DNA of 62,822 bases, taken from positions 46,586-109,407 of the forward strand of contig JAIFLV010000014.1 in NCBI GenBank assembly GCA_020048895.1. The letters run 5' to 3'. Below, piece by piece: positions 40,481 through 50,271 of the stretch (position 1 is its first letter; each line of letters starts with the position of its first letter). The stretch comes from Rhodoferax sp. Lineage in GTDB: Bacteria; Pseudomonadota; Gammaproteobacteria; Burkholderiales; Burkholderiaceae_C. The translations under genes were made by a program, and so were the position numbers. The notes below the pieces were generated by a model. It saw only the letters and a program-made list of their open reading frames with translations, searched no databases and was not told the DNA's origin.

Positions 40481-42043
40481 TCACAACGGAAGGGCCCTCA
40501 CCACATATTGGAAAGCCTTTGCATCGATTTCTGCCACATTAGGATCGTGTCCGCTTGCCTGTGCCATTGCGCGGATATGCGGAAAATAAGCTGCCGCACG
40601 TGGCGATTCGATGTTGCGGGCGATTGCTGAGTCGATTCGATATGCAGCAGACTCGAACATTTCAAAGATGGTGGTTCGGGTAAAAAAGCGCAGGTGGGTT
40701 CTGTCAAACAAACCATCCTCTTCGTAGCGAAACTGGCCTATATTCACCCTCGCCTGAAAACTCCAATGTTGCGCGTTGGGAATGCTGGCAATGATCATAC
40801 CGTTCGCTGGTAAGACTTTGCGGATCTTTGCGATCACTGCCCATGGGTCGCGCAGGTGCTCAAGAGTGTCGCCAAAAATCCAAGCATCTACATCGGACCA
40901 TTGTCTGTATTCGTCGTCTCCAATAGTTTCAATGTCGCGGCAATGCGTTTCAGTGCAGACGCTTCGAGCAATCTCTATATTGTCGGGGTCGATGTCGACA
41001 CCGACCCAGCGACATTCGGCATTGCGCTCATGGTAGGCTCGACATAGCGAACCGCGCATGCAGCCTACCTCCAGCACTCGCTTGAGGGTGGAGGGCATAA
41101 GCGCGAGGATGGTGTCGTTGTAAAGATCGTGGGCGGGGGTTTGTTTCATATTGCTCCTCGAAACGGTGTGTCTGGGGCCGAAAGCTTCATGCAGGACTCT
41201 TTTTTGGATGGTCTCCAAGACTTGGCGGTAGTTGTCGAAACCGTTGACCCGGTGGGCGACTTTGAGTGCGTCGCAAATCACCGCCTCGTCGCGGTAGGCG
41301 CCCAGTTGGGAAGACCATGCGCAATTGAAAGGGTTGTAGGCTGCGATGGTTAAGGGGTCGCGTCCAGCGAGGATTAAGGATGCCACACCTTCAATGACAA
41401 AGACCTTGCGCTCAACGCCTTCACCGTAATTCGTTTTGCTCAGAAGCAACTCGCGAAACGCACTATCACTGGCGGGGTTTTCTGCGACATCGAATGCGGT
41501 TTCGCAGATACGCAGCCATTCCCTCCAATAGCTAGGGCGAGCTACCACGAAGTTGCTAAATACCGTGTTGTGGGAGTCAAGCGTGAGGGATGCCAAGTCT
41601 AGCGACAACCCGACACGGTCTGCAAGCATTTGGCAGGTCGCAAGAAATCCTCTGTCTGCCATCTCGCCGCCCAAGAAAACATTGGGGAAGAAAGCCCCAA
41701 TGTCTGGCTGCGGCGAAAAAGTCACGACTTCCACCTCTGCCGGTGCCGCGTCTACAAACTCACGGACTTCCGAATGTGACAATCCCGTTTTCGAGCGAAA
41801 CCGGGGTGAAAAAAAACCATAAAAGGCGCGCTCGTCTAGAGGTTCCTTGAGTAAGAACTGACGGATTGGCCAGTATTCGCGCCAGTCCGGTCGGGTGTTG
41901 CTCGTGTTGTCCAGCACGCGATAGCCACTCTCCGCAGCATTCAACGTTTCCTGCGAGTACGCGATTGTGTGTAAATAAATCTGTTTCATTGCATGCTGTA
42001 GGAACATTGGAGCTTCATGTTGTGCCAAACGATCGGCATGCAT
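40481..42043 (-). CDS. SAM-dependent methyltransferase with a large N-terminal domain
   Basis: 520 residues from the ATG at 42043, or 502 from the ATG at 41989, which I find equally likely; neither has a strong ribosome site. The C-terminal 200 residues are a class I methyltransferase, with motif VLEVGCMRGSLCRAY (from residue 323 in the long form), VGVDID and the post-motif DAWIFGDTLEHLRDPWAVIA. The first 300 residues (starting KQIYLHTIAYSQETLNAAES) do not match a family I can name; they contain no membrane segment. It precedes a glycosyltransferase-like gene, so it could modify the same glycan. Confidence 0.75.
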   Translation of the reverse strand: MHADRLAQHEAPMFLQHAMKQIYLHTIAYSQETLNAAESGYRVLDNTSNTRPDWREYWPIRQFLLKEPLDERAFYGFFSPRFRSKTGLSHSEVREFVDAAPAEVEVVTFSPQPDIGAFFPNVFLGGEMADRGFLATCQMLADRVGLSLDLASLTLDSHNTVFSNFVVARPSYWREWLRICETAFDVAENPASDSAFRELLLSKTNYGEGVERKVFVIEGVASLILAGRDPLTIAAYNPFNCAWSSQLGAYRDEAVICDALKVAHRVNGFDNYRQVLETIQKRVLHEAFGPRHTVSRSNMKQTPAHDLYNDTILALMPSTLKRVLEVGCMRGSLCRAYHERNAECRWVGVDIDPDNIEIARSVCTETHCRDIETIGDDEYRQWSDVDAWIFGDTLEHLRDPWAVIAKIRKVLPANGMIIASIPNAQHWSFQARVNIGQFRYEEDGLFDRTHLRFFTRTTIFEMFESAAYRIDSAIARNIESPRAAAYFPHIRAMAQASGHDPNVAEIDAKAFQYVVRALPL

Positions 42044-42167
42044 CCGTTCTTGGTCAACAACTTTGGCTTGCGGGGTGTCGCGTTTGAGATTCTCATTCCA
42101 TGCCTGTCTGCAAGAATGACCGCCTTCATGATGCGAACTATTTTCTAGTCAAATTTACTATGAATTC

Positions 42168-42210
42168 TATAGCTGCTCACGCAATGCCTACGGACGATAG
42201 AGGCTAAATT
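42168..42210. repeat. REP-like intergenic element (degenerate second copy)
   Basis: The core TATAGCTGCTCACGCAA at 42169-42185 matches the minus strand of the hairpin at 17449-17464 at about 14 of 16 positions. It lies between the methyltransferase and fliE genes. Sequences of this type are, to my knowledge, scattered in Comamonadaceae intergenic regions. Confidence 0.4.
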
Positions 42211-42247
42211 TCCATAAATTTCTACATTTGACAAAAGGACGGAGACA

Positions 42248-42565
42248 CTAGACCTGCATATTCATAATGTCAGTGTAAGCCTGAACCATGCGGTTCCTCA
42301 CATGCAACGTGGCCTGAAAGCCAATTTGTGCCTTCTGAATCGCCACCATGGTCTCTTCCAAGCTTACTTTGGGGTTTTCCATCTGAACTTCTCGTTGTAA
42401 GCGGCCGGACTCAACTTGTGACGCACTCACAGAACTCAGTGCATTCTTGAGAACACCAGAGAAACCGCCCCCTGCTCCTTGTGTGCCAGCAACAGATGAA
42501 GGACGCAGCCCACTGCTACCGCCGATCGCGGTGGGCATGGAAACGGGGGTGAGCTTGAGATCCAT
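42248..42565 (-). CDS. fliE: FliE, MS-ring/rod junction protein
   Basis: 105 residues, normal for FliE. The C-terminus SLEETMVAIQKAQIGFQATL followed by HVRNRMVQAYTDIMNMQV is diagnostic. FliE joins the MS ring to the proximal rod and is exported by the flagellar system. It is transcribed divergently from fliF, leaving 172 bases that should carry class 2 promoters for both directions. Confidence 0.96.
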   Translation of the reverse strand: MDLKLTPVSMPTAIGGSSGLRPSSVAGTQGAGGGFSGVLKNALSSVSASQVESGRLQREVQMENPKVSLEETMVAIQKAQIGFQATLHVRNRMVQAYTDIMNMQV

Positions 42566-42737
42566 GACGGTTCCAGGTAAAACTTGATTGGTACTAATAC
42601 TAGTCCGGTGGCAGATGAAGCATTTTTTTCAAATGGACGGTAAAGGCGGTGCTTTTCAAGCTAATGTTTTTGAAGGTGCGTCGAATAATCAATGCCATAG
42701 GTGAGGCAATCCGCGCCCCATTGCACTGGAAAGAAAG

Positions 42738-44426
42738 ATGTCTGCAGTAGCTACCATTCCCCTGAATCCGACCATCGGGCAGCGTTTGGCTGGCCTGGAT
42801 CAGGGTCAGCGCATGCGTTTGGCCCTTGGGGTGGTGCTGTTTGTGGCGATTGGCGTGGTGGGTCTGGTGATGGGCCGTCAGGCTGAATGGCGGGTGCTGT
42901 ATGCCAACCTGGCAGACAAGGATGGCGGTGCAGTCATCGCGCAACTGGGCACCATGAACATCCCGTACAAACATGCCGAGGGCGGTGGTGCTATTCTGGT
43001 ACCCGCGGACCGTGTACACGACGCGCGCCTTAAACTGGCTTCCCTGGGTCTGCCCAAGGGGTCGGTCAGCGGGTTTGAGATGATGGAGTCCAACCGTTTT
43101 GGCATGACCCAGTTCCAAGAGCGGCTGACCTTTCAGCGCGGTTTGGAAGGGGAACTGACGCGCTCTATTCAGGCGCTGTCGTCCGTTCAGAATGCAAGAG
43201 TTCATTTGGCGCTGCCTAACCAGAATGGATTTTTCAGGGAGCAGCAAAAACCGTCTGCGTCTGTGTTGCTGAGTCTGCACCCTGGGCGTACTTTGGATCG
43301 CAACCAATTGGCGGGAATCATTCACTTGGTAGCTTCGAGCGTTCCGGAAATGAACCCTACCGCCGTGAGCGTGCTGGATGACACTGGCAAGTTGTTGTCG
43401 TCTCCAGCGGATGGCGCGGGTGGTGGTTTGGGTGCGGATGCCGAGCAACTGCAATATGTCCAGCAAGTTGAGCAACAGTACAGCAGGCGAATCCTGGAAA
43501 TTCTGGAACCGATTGTGGGTAAGCAGAATGTGAAAGCGCAAGTGACGGCGGAACTGGACTTCTCGCAAACCGAGTCCACCACCGAATCGCACAAGCCGAA
43601 CCAGACGCCTGAGACTAGTGCCATTCGCAGTCAGCAGACGGTTGAGAGCTCCGCGGGCGCTGGTAGTGCTCCTGCTTCCGGAGTTCCAGGTGCCACCACC
43701 AATCAGCCGCCGGCGCAGTCCGCAGCCCCCATCAATGGCGCTGCGCAAGCACTGACTGCTGCAGGTCAAAGTTCGGCAACGGGTCCGACCAAGCGGGAGT
43801 CGATCGTGAACTACGAGGTTGACAAGACCATACGCGTGGTGAAGGGCGCAAGTGGCATGGTGAAGCGCATCAATGCTGCCATTGTGGTGAACAACCAGGT
43901 GGTGGTTGACGCCAAGGGCAAGTCCAGCAGCACGCCATTGCCGCCAGAGCAGGTTGAAAAACTTACTGCCTTGGTGCGCGAAGCAGTCGGCTTCAACAAG
44001 GAGCGTGGCGACTCCGTCAACCTGCTCAATGCGCCTTTTGTGGCGGATAAAGTGGAGGTGGTGGATATACCACTCTGGCGGCAGCCCGATATTCAGGATT
44101 TGGCGCGAAGCATGGTCTGGCCAGTCGGTACGCTCTTATTCGCAATCTTGGTCTTGTTTGGAATGATTCGTCCAGCGATGAGTGCGATTGGTAAACCGCC
44201 GGTGGCTCGCTCGGGCCGTGTCGAAGAACGTGGAGGACAGTTGGATGCAATTGAGGCCGAGCAGCCTGCACGCCCACAGTTGAGTGCTCCAGTCACTAGC
44301 CATGAGCCAGCACACACCAGCGCTGGTGAAGTTCGCCTCGAAGATGCGCGCAAGCTCACCCGCGACAACCCGGCTGCGGTGGCAAACATCGTGAAAGCAT
44401 GGATCAATGGTGAAGTGCCTGCATAA
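42738..44426 (+). CDS. fliF: FliF, flagellar MS-ring protein
   Basis: 562 residues. It has two membrane segments, near residues 29-48 (MRLALGVVLFVAIGVVGLVM) and 455-475 (SMVWPVGTLLFAILVLFGMI). Between them lie the ring-building motifs, including VPADRVHDARLKLASLGLPK and RESIVNYEVDKTIRVVKGAS. It forms the inner-membrane ring on which the C-ring and export gate assemble. It starts the fliFGHIJKLMNOPQR run; fliG follows closely. Confidence 0.97.
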   Translation: MSAVATIPLNPTIGQRLAGLDQGQRMRLALGVVLFVAIGVVGLVMGRQAEWRVLYANLADKDGGAVIAQLGTMNIPYKHAEGGGAILVPADRVHDARLKLASLGLPKGSVSGFEMMESNRFGMTQFQERLTFQRGLEGELTRSIQALSSVQNARVHLALPNQNGFFREQQKPSASVLLSLHPGRTLDRNQLAGIIHLVASSVPEMNPTAVSVLDDTGKLLSSPADGAGGGLGADAEQLQYVQQVEQQYSRRILEILEPIVGKQNVKAQVTAELDFSQTESTTESHKPNQTPETSAIRSQQTVESSAGAGSAPASGVPGATTNQPPAQSAAPINGAAQALTAAGQSSATGPTKRESIVNYEVDKTIRVVKGASGMVKRINAAIVVNNQVVVDAKGKSSSTPLPPEQVEKLTALVREAVGFNKERGDSVNLLNAPFVADKVEVVDIPLWRQPDIQDLARSMVWPVGTLLFAILVLFGMIRPAMSAIGKPPVARSGRVEERGGQLDAIEAEQPARPQLSAPVTSHEPAHTSAGEVRLEDARKLTRDNPAAVANIVKAWINGEVPA

Positions 44427-44447
44427 AGCTTGGCGCAAAATAGCATC

Positions 44448-45449
44448 ATGGCAAACGAAGACGGACTCCAAGACGCTGCGATTCTGATGATGTCGCTGGG
44501 AGAGGCAGAAGCCTCCGAAGTGTTCAAGCATCTGTCTCCCAAAGAGGTGCAAAAGCTGGGCGAGGCTATCGCCAAGACGACACAGATCTCACGGGAACGG
44601 GTCGACGAAGTGGTCGACAAGTTCACTGGCGTGGCGGCATCCCAGAGTCTGCTGGTCTCCAACTCGGGCGACTATGTTCGTTCGGTGCTCAAACTGGCCC
44701 TGGGCGACGACAAGGCGGCGCTGCTGATTGACCGCATCTTGCAAGGCGGCGACGTTTCAGGCATTGAGAGCTTGAAGTGGATGGACCCGCTTTCCGTCGC
44801 GGAGTTGCTGCGCAATGAGCACCCGCAAATCGTGGCTGCAATTCTGGTGCATCTGGACTACGACCAAGCGGCCGATGTTCTGAAGAACCTTACGGAGAGG
44901 CAGCGTAATGAAGTCATGTTGCGGATTGCCACGATGGAGGGTATCCAACCAACCGCACTCAAGGACTTGAACGAAGTGCTGTTCAAGGTGCTGGCTGGCG
45001 GTGACAAGATTCGTAAGTCTTCCCTGGGAGGCGTGAAGACCGCCGCTGAGATGATAAACCTGATGGGTACTGCCATCGAAGGAACCGTCATTGAGTCGAT
45101 TCGTGGCCACGATGCAGACCTGGCACAGAAGATCATGGACAAGATGTTCGTGTTCGACGATGTGATCAAGCTCGATGACAAAGCCATACAGATGGTGCTC
45201 AAAGAGGTGTCGTCAGATGTGCTCATCGTGGCGCTCAAGGGCGCACAGCCAGAGCTCAAGGAAAAGATTCTGGCCAACATGTCTTCGCGCGCGGCGGCAA
45301 CCTTGCGTGAAGATCTGGAGTCGCGTGGCCCGATGCGGCTGTCCGAAGTGGAAGCGCAGCAGAAGGAAATTCTCAAGACGGTGCGCCGCTTGGCGGACGA
45401 AGGTCAAATTGTGATTGGCGGCGGAGGTGGCGACGACGCCATGGTCTGA
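44448..45449 (+). CDS. fliG: FliG, flagellar motor switch protein
   Basis: 333 residues from the ATG at 44448; an in-frame TTG at 44430 is less likely. The N-terminal FliF-binding domain (AAILMMSLGEAEASEVFKHL), the middle domain with EHPQIVAAILVHLDYDQAAD and the C-terminal torque domain (FVFDDVIKLDDKAIQMVLKE, with conserved charged residues) are all present. It transfers stator force to the rotor. Its stop overlaps the fliH start by one base. Confidence 0.97.
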   Translation: MANEDGLQDAAILMMSLGEAEASEVFKHLSPKEVQKLGEAIAKTTQISRERVDEVVDKFTGVAASQSLLVSNSGDYVRSVLKLALGDDKAALLIDRILQGGDVSGIESLKWMDPLSVAELLRNEHPQIVAAILVHLDYDQAADVLKNLTERQRNEVMLRIATMEGIQPTALKDLNEVLFKVLAGGDKIRKSSLGGVKTAAEMINLMGTAIEGTVIESIRGHDADLAQKIMDKMFVFDDVIKLDDKAIQMVLKEVSSDVLIVALKGAQPELKEKILANMSSRAAATLREDLESRGPMRLSEVEAQQKEILKTVRRLADEGQIVIGGGGGDDAMV

Positions 45450-46135
45450 TGTCACGCAATCAAAATCGCTTTGTATCTGGAGAAGACATCGGCACCGTGA
45501 CCGACTGGAACTTTGCTGCCGTTGATCAGTCGTCCATTCGGTTTGCCGCCAAACTGCGGGCGCAAGAACTCGCGGAAGAAGCAGCCAAGTCGAATGAAGC
45601 CAAGCAGATCGGTTTTTCTGAAGGGTATGCACAAGGCCATGCACAGGCCACCCTGGAGGGCGAGCGCAAGATCCAACAGTTTATTGCCTCACAGGGACAA
45701 GACGCCGCGAAGCGGTTTGGTGAATTGATTGCCACAGCGCAAGCGCAGATCGCAGAGTCAGAGCAGACCATCGCAAAAGGTGTGCTGGAGCTTGCCTGTG
45801 AATTGGCACGGCAGGTGCTGCGCCATGAATTGGCATCCAATCCGAATGCGTTGCAACCGGTGATCCGCGAAGCGCTGGGGATGCTCGCGGTCGACAGCAA
45901 AGCGGCACTGATCAGGCTCCACCCGACCGATCTGGACATTTTGGCGGAAGTGTTGCGGCAGGAATTTTCCTATTTGTCGCTGACCTTGATGGCCGACACA
46001 ACGATCACCCGGGGTGGATGTGTCATTGAATCGGCTGGCGCTGTAGTTGATGCGACCTTGCAGCGACGCTGGACTCGGGTTGTAGCCAGCTTGGGGCTCG
46101 AGTCTTCGTGGGAGGTGCCAGAAGATGTCGATTGA
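45449..46135 (+). CDS. fliH: FliH, export ATPase regulator
   Basis: 228 residues. The middle is a long amphipathic helix region rich in Ala, Gln and Glu (about residues 30-130), and the C-terminal domain contains [20 protein letters not shown] and [20 protein letters not shown], typical for FliH/YscL proteins. It dimerises, binds FliI and docks the ATPase at the C-ring and FlhA. It overlaps fliG by one base and fliI by 11 bases. Confidence 0.93.
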   Translation: MSRNQNRFVSGEDIGTVTDWNFAAVDQSSIRFAAKLRAQELAEEAAKSNEAKQIGFSEGYAQGHAQATLEGERKIQQFIASQGQDAAKRFGELIATAQAQIAESEQTIAKGVLELACELARQVLRHELASNPNALQPVIREALGMLAVDSKAALIRLHPTDLDILAEVLRQEFSYLSLTLMADTTITRGGCVIESAGAVVDATLQRRWTRVVASLGLESSWEVPEDVD

Positions 46136-47543
46136 AGGCAATGCGCGTTGGGCTGGGTTTTTGGAGCGCTCTTGCCATCGCGTAAGAAATGAAAGCGCCC
46201 TGGAACTACACGGCACTTTGACACGACTGACAGGGTTGGTACTGGAAGCTCACGGGATCCGTGTGCCCATAGGATCGCAGTGCGTCGTATCAATGAAGGG
46301 GCGGACACCCGTTCTGGCGGAAGTAGTGGGTTTTTCTGCTGACCGAGCGTTCCTGATGCCGGCTGGCGACGTGCAGGGGCTCTCAAGCGGTGCCGCAGTG
46401 GCTGCCGCTCCGGCCTATGTTCCAGTGCCCCGCTTGGATGATGTCGCAGATGTTGCCCGCTCATCTGACGAAGGCATGCTTCGCCTGCCCTTGGGAGATG
46501 GGCTCCTCGGTCGTGTGGTTGATTCGCAAGGGAACCCGATTGACCGTATGGGTCCCATTAGCGATGTTGTGTCACGACCGCTAAACCGTAAGCCGATCAA
46601 TGCCATGGATCGTGACCCAATCCGAGTGCCGCTGGACACGGGCGTGCGCGTTATCAATGGTTTGCTGACCGTTGGGCGAGGACAGCGTATCGGGCTGTTC
46701 TCCGGATCTGGTGTGGGCAAGAGCGTGTTGTTGGGCATGATGGCTCGCTACACGCAGGCTGATGTCATCGTTGTTGGACTGATCGGTGAGCGTGGCCGTG
46801 AGGTCAAGGAGTTCATTGAAGACATTCTCGGAGAGCAAGGGCGTGCCCGTTCGGTGGTGGTTGCGGCTCCAGCGGACGCACCGCCGTTGCTTCGCATGCA
46901 AGGGGCTTCGTACGCCACAGCCATTGCTGAGAGTTTTCGGGATCGTGGGCAACACGTGTTGTTGCTAATGGATTCATTGACGCGGTATGCCATGGCGCAA
47001 CGCGAAATTGCGCTGGCGATTGGGGAACCCCCCGCTACAAAGGGCTACCCCCCATCGTGCTTTGCAAAGCTTCCGCAATTGGTGGAGCGTAGTGGCAACG
47101 GACTCAATGGCGTTGGCTCGATCACGGCGTTTTACACCGTTCTCTCAGAAGGCGACGATCAGCAGGATCCGATTGCCGACGCGGCTCGCGCAATCCTGGA
47201 CGGTCACATTGTGCTTTCCAGGTCGTTGGCTGAGTCAGGCCACTACCCGGCGATTGATGTGGAGCAATCGGCCTCGCGTGTGATGCACAACGTGGTTTCG
47301 CGGGAGCATTTTGAGCTGGCACGAAGATTCAGGTCGATTTACTCGAAGTACATGCGCGGGCGGGACTTGGTGCAAATTGGTGCATACGCGCATGGATCAG
47401 ATCCTGCTCTCGATGAGGCCATTGCCCTGCATGATAGCTTGGACCATTTTCTTCAGCAGGATATGTATGAGCAGTCGTCCGAAAGTACGGTGTTCGAAGA
47501 GATGTCTATGGCGACAACGCAATCTTTTGGAAAAGCCTCGTAA
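46125..47543 (+). CDS. fliI: FliI, flagellar export ATPase
   Basis: 472 residues. Walker A is SGSGVGKS at residues 193-200, with the typical [23 protein letters not shown] context, and the catalytic region [20 protein letters not shown] and [20 protein letters not shown] follows. It resembles the F1-ATPase beta subunit. It energises substrate unloading at the export gate. It starts inside fliH; fliJ follows after 22 bases. Confidence 0.98.
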   Translation: MSIEGNARWAGFLERSCHRVRNESALELHGTLTRLTGLVLEAHGIRVPIGSQCVVSMKGRTPVLAEVVGFSADRAFLMPAGDVQGLSSGAAVAAAPAYVPVPRLDDVADVARSSDEGMLRLPLGDGLLGRVVDSQGNPIDRMGPISDVVSRPLNRKPINAMDRDPIRVPLDTGVRVINGLLTVGRGQRIGLFSGSGVGKSVLLGMMARYTQADVIVVGLIGERGREVKEFIEDILGEQGRARSVVVAAPADAPPLLRMQGASYATAIAESFRDRGQHVLLLMDSLTRYAMAQREIALAIGEPPATKGYPPSCFAKLPQLVERSGNGLNGVGSITAFYTVLSEGDDQQDPIADAARAILDGHIVLSRSLAESGHYPAIDVEQSASRVMHNVVSREHFELARRFRSIYSKYMRGRDLVQIGAYAHGSDPALDEAIALHDSLDHFLQQDMYEQSSESTVFEEMSMATTQSFGKAS

Positions 47544-47565
47544 GTGAGTAATCGGAATTTTTACA

Positions 47566-48033
47566 ATGTCTAATCTAAGTGCAATTACCCTGGCGATAGA
47601 ACTTGCGATCAGGCACCGTGATGATGCTGCAAAGTCCGTTGCCTTGGCACTAAAACGGGTGAGTTTTGCAGATGAACAGATGCAACAGCTTCGCGGGTAC
47701 GCGGGGGATACCGATGCCCGCTGGTTGGGCGCTCCAGCGGGGATGCTTTCCGCGGAGTTGATAAAGCACCACTACCAGTTTGTGGACCGGTTGCACCAAG
47801 CCATCGGCTTGCAAGCCGTTGCCATCGCTGACGCGAACGTGCAGGTGGATCGTGCCCGTCGCGCTCTGGTGGCGGCGGAAGTTCGCTTGGCTGGTTTGAA
47901 ACAGGTTTTGGAAACCCGCAGGGCGGTTGTCGCACGAGCACAGCAACGGCGGGAACAAAGAAATACGGACGAATTTGCCTCTCTGGCATTTATTCGTAAG
48001 ACATCGCGGCTGTCGCAAGGAGAATTAGTATGA
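47566..48033 (+). CDS. fliJ: FliJ, export chaperone-escort protein
   Basis: 155 residues, predicted as a two-helix coiled coil throughout (for example VDRARRALVAAEVRLAGLKQ). Size, charge and position after fliI identify it; the family is weakly conserved at sequence level. FliJ sits in the FliI hexamer and binds FlhA. Its stop overlaps the fliK start by four bases (ATGA). Confidence 0.9.
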   Translation: MSNLSAITLAIELAIRHRDDAAKSVALALKRVSFADEQMQQLRGYAGDTDARWLGAPAGMLSAELIKHHYQFVDRLHQAIGLQAVAIADANVQVDRARRALVAAEVRLAGLKQVLETRRAVVARAQQRREQRNTDEFASLAFIRKTSRLSQGELV

Positions 48034-49541
48034 GTGTCGACATTCTGAGTATTCCCGCTACGGTTCAAGCGGGGCGCGCATCTGGGGCAAAGAATGCTTC
48101 AGGTAAAGGCGAGGGATTGGGTTTTACTGACGGAGGCGAAAGTGGAGCATTCTCTGCAGTTTTGTCCGAGGTCACCGGTGCAGAGACTGGTGATCCTGTG
48201 GGTCCGAAAGGGGAAGTCCAAAAACGAGATGACAATTTGCCAGGAGGCGATGGCACGTCCACTGGCACGACAGGCAAGGTGGACGAAACAGCTTTCGCGA
48301 ATTTGCTAGGATGCAAAGAGTTGGATTCCAACCCTGTCCAAACTCAGCAAGTTCAGCAAGTTCAGCAAGTTCAGGTGGCCTTGAATGCGAACTTGGAGTC
48401 GGATCTTGATGGCGGTAAGGCACTTGCGTCGAAAACGCTAGTAGAGAATGACGGGCTTTTGCCCGGCACCACAGCCCAGACCAATCCCAATGAGACGGCA
48501 AAGTTAGCAGAAGTTCTTTTTCGGGAGCAGGCAACTGTAGCCCCAAGACGCGATCAACCGAAATCGCAAGCTAAAGTGGCGCAAAACGATGGGGTTTTGT
48601 CCGCAACCATAAACCAGCTCGCAAGTTCTGTCTCAACTAGTTCGCCGTTGTTGATTAAAGATGTAGTACCGTCTAGCACCGCAGATCCAACTGGGCTACC
48701 TAAAGACGCGGACTCTCTACCCAACGCTGTCATCGCAACAGTGCCAGGTCTTTCGATACGACAGACTTTGTCGAGGAACACAAAGGAAGTTTCAGCATCC
48801 CCCCTCAGTGAAGTTTTGCCAAAGGTAGCTGCCAGCAAAGCGCAGCAGCCAACGCAAGCAGTTCAGGCTGACTTTTCTGCGACGGCCTCGGCAGGAAGAA
48901 ACTCGGAGACGCTTGCAGATTCAAAGAAGGTCTTGCCTAAAGAGTTCTTCAGTGAGGTGCAAAGTATTGAGATTCGAGCCCCGGAGGCGTATTCTGCATT
49001 GATGCCAGGAGCGAGGTGGAAAGAACAGCCGCAGATGCGTTCCATTTTTGGGCGCGAAGTGGTTGAAACTGTTCAGAGTCCACAATCAAGTTCTTTGAGC
49101 GCATCTACTGGATCGACGACCGCTGCAATGCAGTTGTCTTCACCTACAGAGGTGTTTGTGGCAGAACAGGTCTCTTACTGGATATCGCGTGATGTTCAAA
49201 ATGCTGAGATGAAACTTGAAGGTCTTGGATCAGATCCTGTTCAAGTCAACATCAGCATGAACGGCAATGAAGCGCAAGTCGTGTTCCGCACGGATGAACT
49301 CCAGGTGCGAAATGCGCTGGAAAGCGCCAGCGCCCACCTGAAAGAGATGCTTCAGCAAGAAGGGGTGGTTTTGTCTGGTGTTTCAGTAGGCTCCAACGGA
49401 TCTGGCGGATCTGGTACCCAAGAAGATAAGCAGCGCGAAGGCGGAAAACAAACGTCTGTCCTTGCGGCTCAAACTTTACAGCCGATACAGCGCAGAGATT
49501 CGTTACTAGTTGCAGGTCGGTCGCTGGACCTTTTTGTTTAA
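48030..49541 (+). CDS. fliK: FliK, hook-length control protein
   Basis: 503 residues, longer than enteric FliK (about 405). The first 380 residues are low-complexity, with a Gln/Val repeat near residue 110 (TQQVQQVQQVQV), as expected for the ruler part. The C-terminal domain (about 385-475) contains VQVNISMNGNEAQVVFRTDE and the helix VRNALESASAHLKEMLQQEG, which form the switch domain that acts on FlhB. It is itself an export substrate. Its start overlaps fliJ. Confidence 0.92.
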   Translation: MSVDILSIPATVQAGRASGAKNASGKGEGLGFTDGGESGAFSAVLSEVTGAETGDPVGPKGEVQKRDDNLPGGDGTSTGTTGKVDETAFANLLGCKELDSNPVQTQQVQQVQQVQVALNANLESDLDGGKALASKTLVENDGLLPGTTAQTNPNETAKLAEVLFREQATVAPRRDQPKSQAKVAQNDGVLSATINQLASSVSTSSPLLIKDVVPSSTADPTGLPKDADSLPNAVIATVPGLSIRQTLSRNTKEVSASPLSEVLPKVAASKAQQPTQAVQADFSATASAGRNSETLADSKKVLPKEFFSEVQSIEIRAPEAYSALMPGARWKEQPQMRSIFGREVVETVQSPQSSSLSASTGSTTAAMQLSSPTEVFVAEQVSYWISRDVQNAEMKLEGLGSDPVQVNISMNGNEAQVVFRTDELQVRNALESASAHLKEMLQQEGVVLSGVSVGSNGSGGSGTQEDKQREGGKQTSVLAAQTLQPIQRRDSLLVAGRSLDLFV

Positions 49542-49657
49542 ACACAGATCAAAATGCCACCTGATTGAAATAGAGCAAAATCAGTGCACCTTGTTCTTGG
49601 TCTGCATTGAGCATTTCGAGGAATAATCGCGGATCTTTTTTGATATGGGGAAATACT

Positions 49658-50251
49658 GTGTCTGATAAACCTGAAGCCGCTGAGGAGGCCAAAGCACCGG
49701 CCAAGAGCAAGAAGATGTTGATCATTATTCTTGCGGTCGTGCTGATAGTGCTCGCAGTTGGCGGGGGTGGTGCATACTTCTACATCAGTAAGCAACGGGC
49801 TGCAGCGGCCGCTGCTGAGGACGGTGAGGATGCTTCGACTTCCAAAGCCGCCGACCACGGGTCAATCAAGTCGCCGCCGGTCTATCTTCCGTTGGACAGC
49901 ATGGTCGTGAATCTTGCAGACCCTGGAGGTGAAAAGGTTGCGCAAATAGGTATTACCCTTGAAGTGACCGACGCCAAGGCATCGGATTCAGTGAAGAGCT
50001 TTTTGCCCACAATTCGTAATGGTGTTCTGAAACAAATCTCGAAGAGAACGGCAGAGGAACTATTGTCGATCGAAGGCAAGGAAAGCCTCGCAAGAGATAT
50101 TCTCAAGGAGGCTTCAATTCCTTTTGGTGGTGGGGGTGACAGTGAACACGAAGAATCGCCTGTGGCCAAGAAAAAGCCCCCGAGCAAGAAAAACGCTAAC
50201 GCCGAGATGCCAGTCAAGGGCGTTCTGTTTTCCAGTTTCATCGTGCAATAG
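49658..50251 (+). CDS. fliL: FliL, stator-associated basal-body protein
   Basis: 197 residues from the GTG at 49658 with GGGG seven bases upstream; a TTG at 49607 would add 17 residues without family resemblance. A membrane segment lies near residues 19-40 (MLIIILAVVLIVLAVGGGGA). The periplasmic domain includes YLPLDSMVVNLADPGGEKVA and a SPFH-like fold that rings the stator. The last 45 residues contain an unusual Lys/Pro-rich insertion (AKKKPPSKKNANAE) before the usual short C-terminus VLFSSFIVQ. Confidence 0.92.
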   Translation: MSDKPEAAEEAKAPAKSKKMLIIILAVVLIVLAVGGGGAYFYISKQRAAAAAAEDGEDASTSKAADHGSIKSPPVYLPLDSMVVNLADPGGEKVAQIGITLEVTDAKASDSVKSFLPTIRNGVLKQISKRTAEELLSIEGKESLARDILKEASIPFGGGGDSEHEESPVAKKKPPSKKNANAEMPVKGVLFSSFIVQ

Positions 50252-50271
50252 CGCCTTATGGATGATGTGAC

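Noticed and set aside
42600..43769. 389-codon open frame opposite fliF
   Set aside because: Antisense to a clear MS-ring gene; product is Arg/His/Gln-rich with no fold signature.
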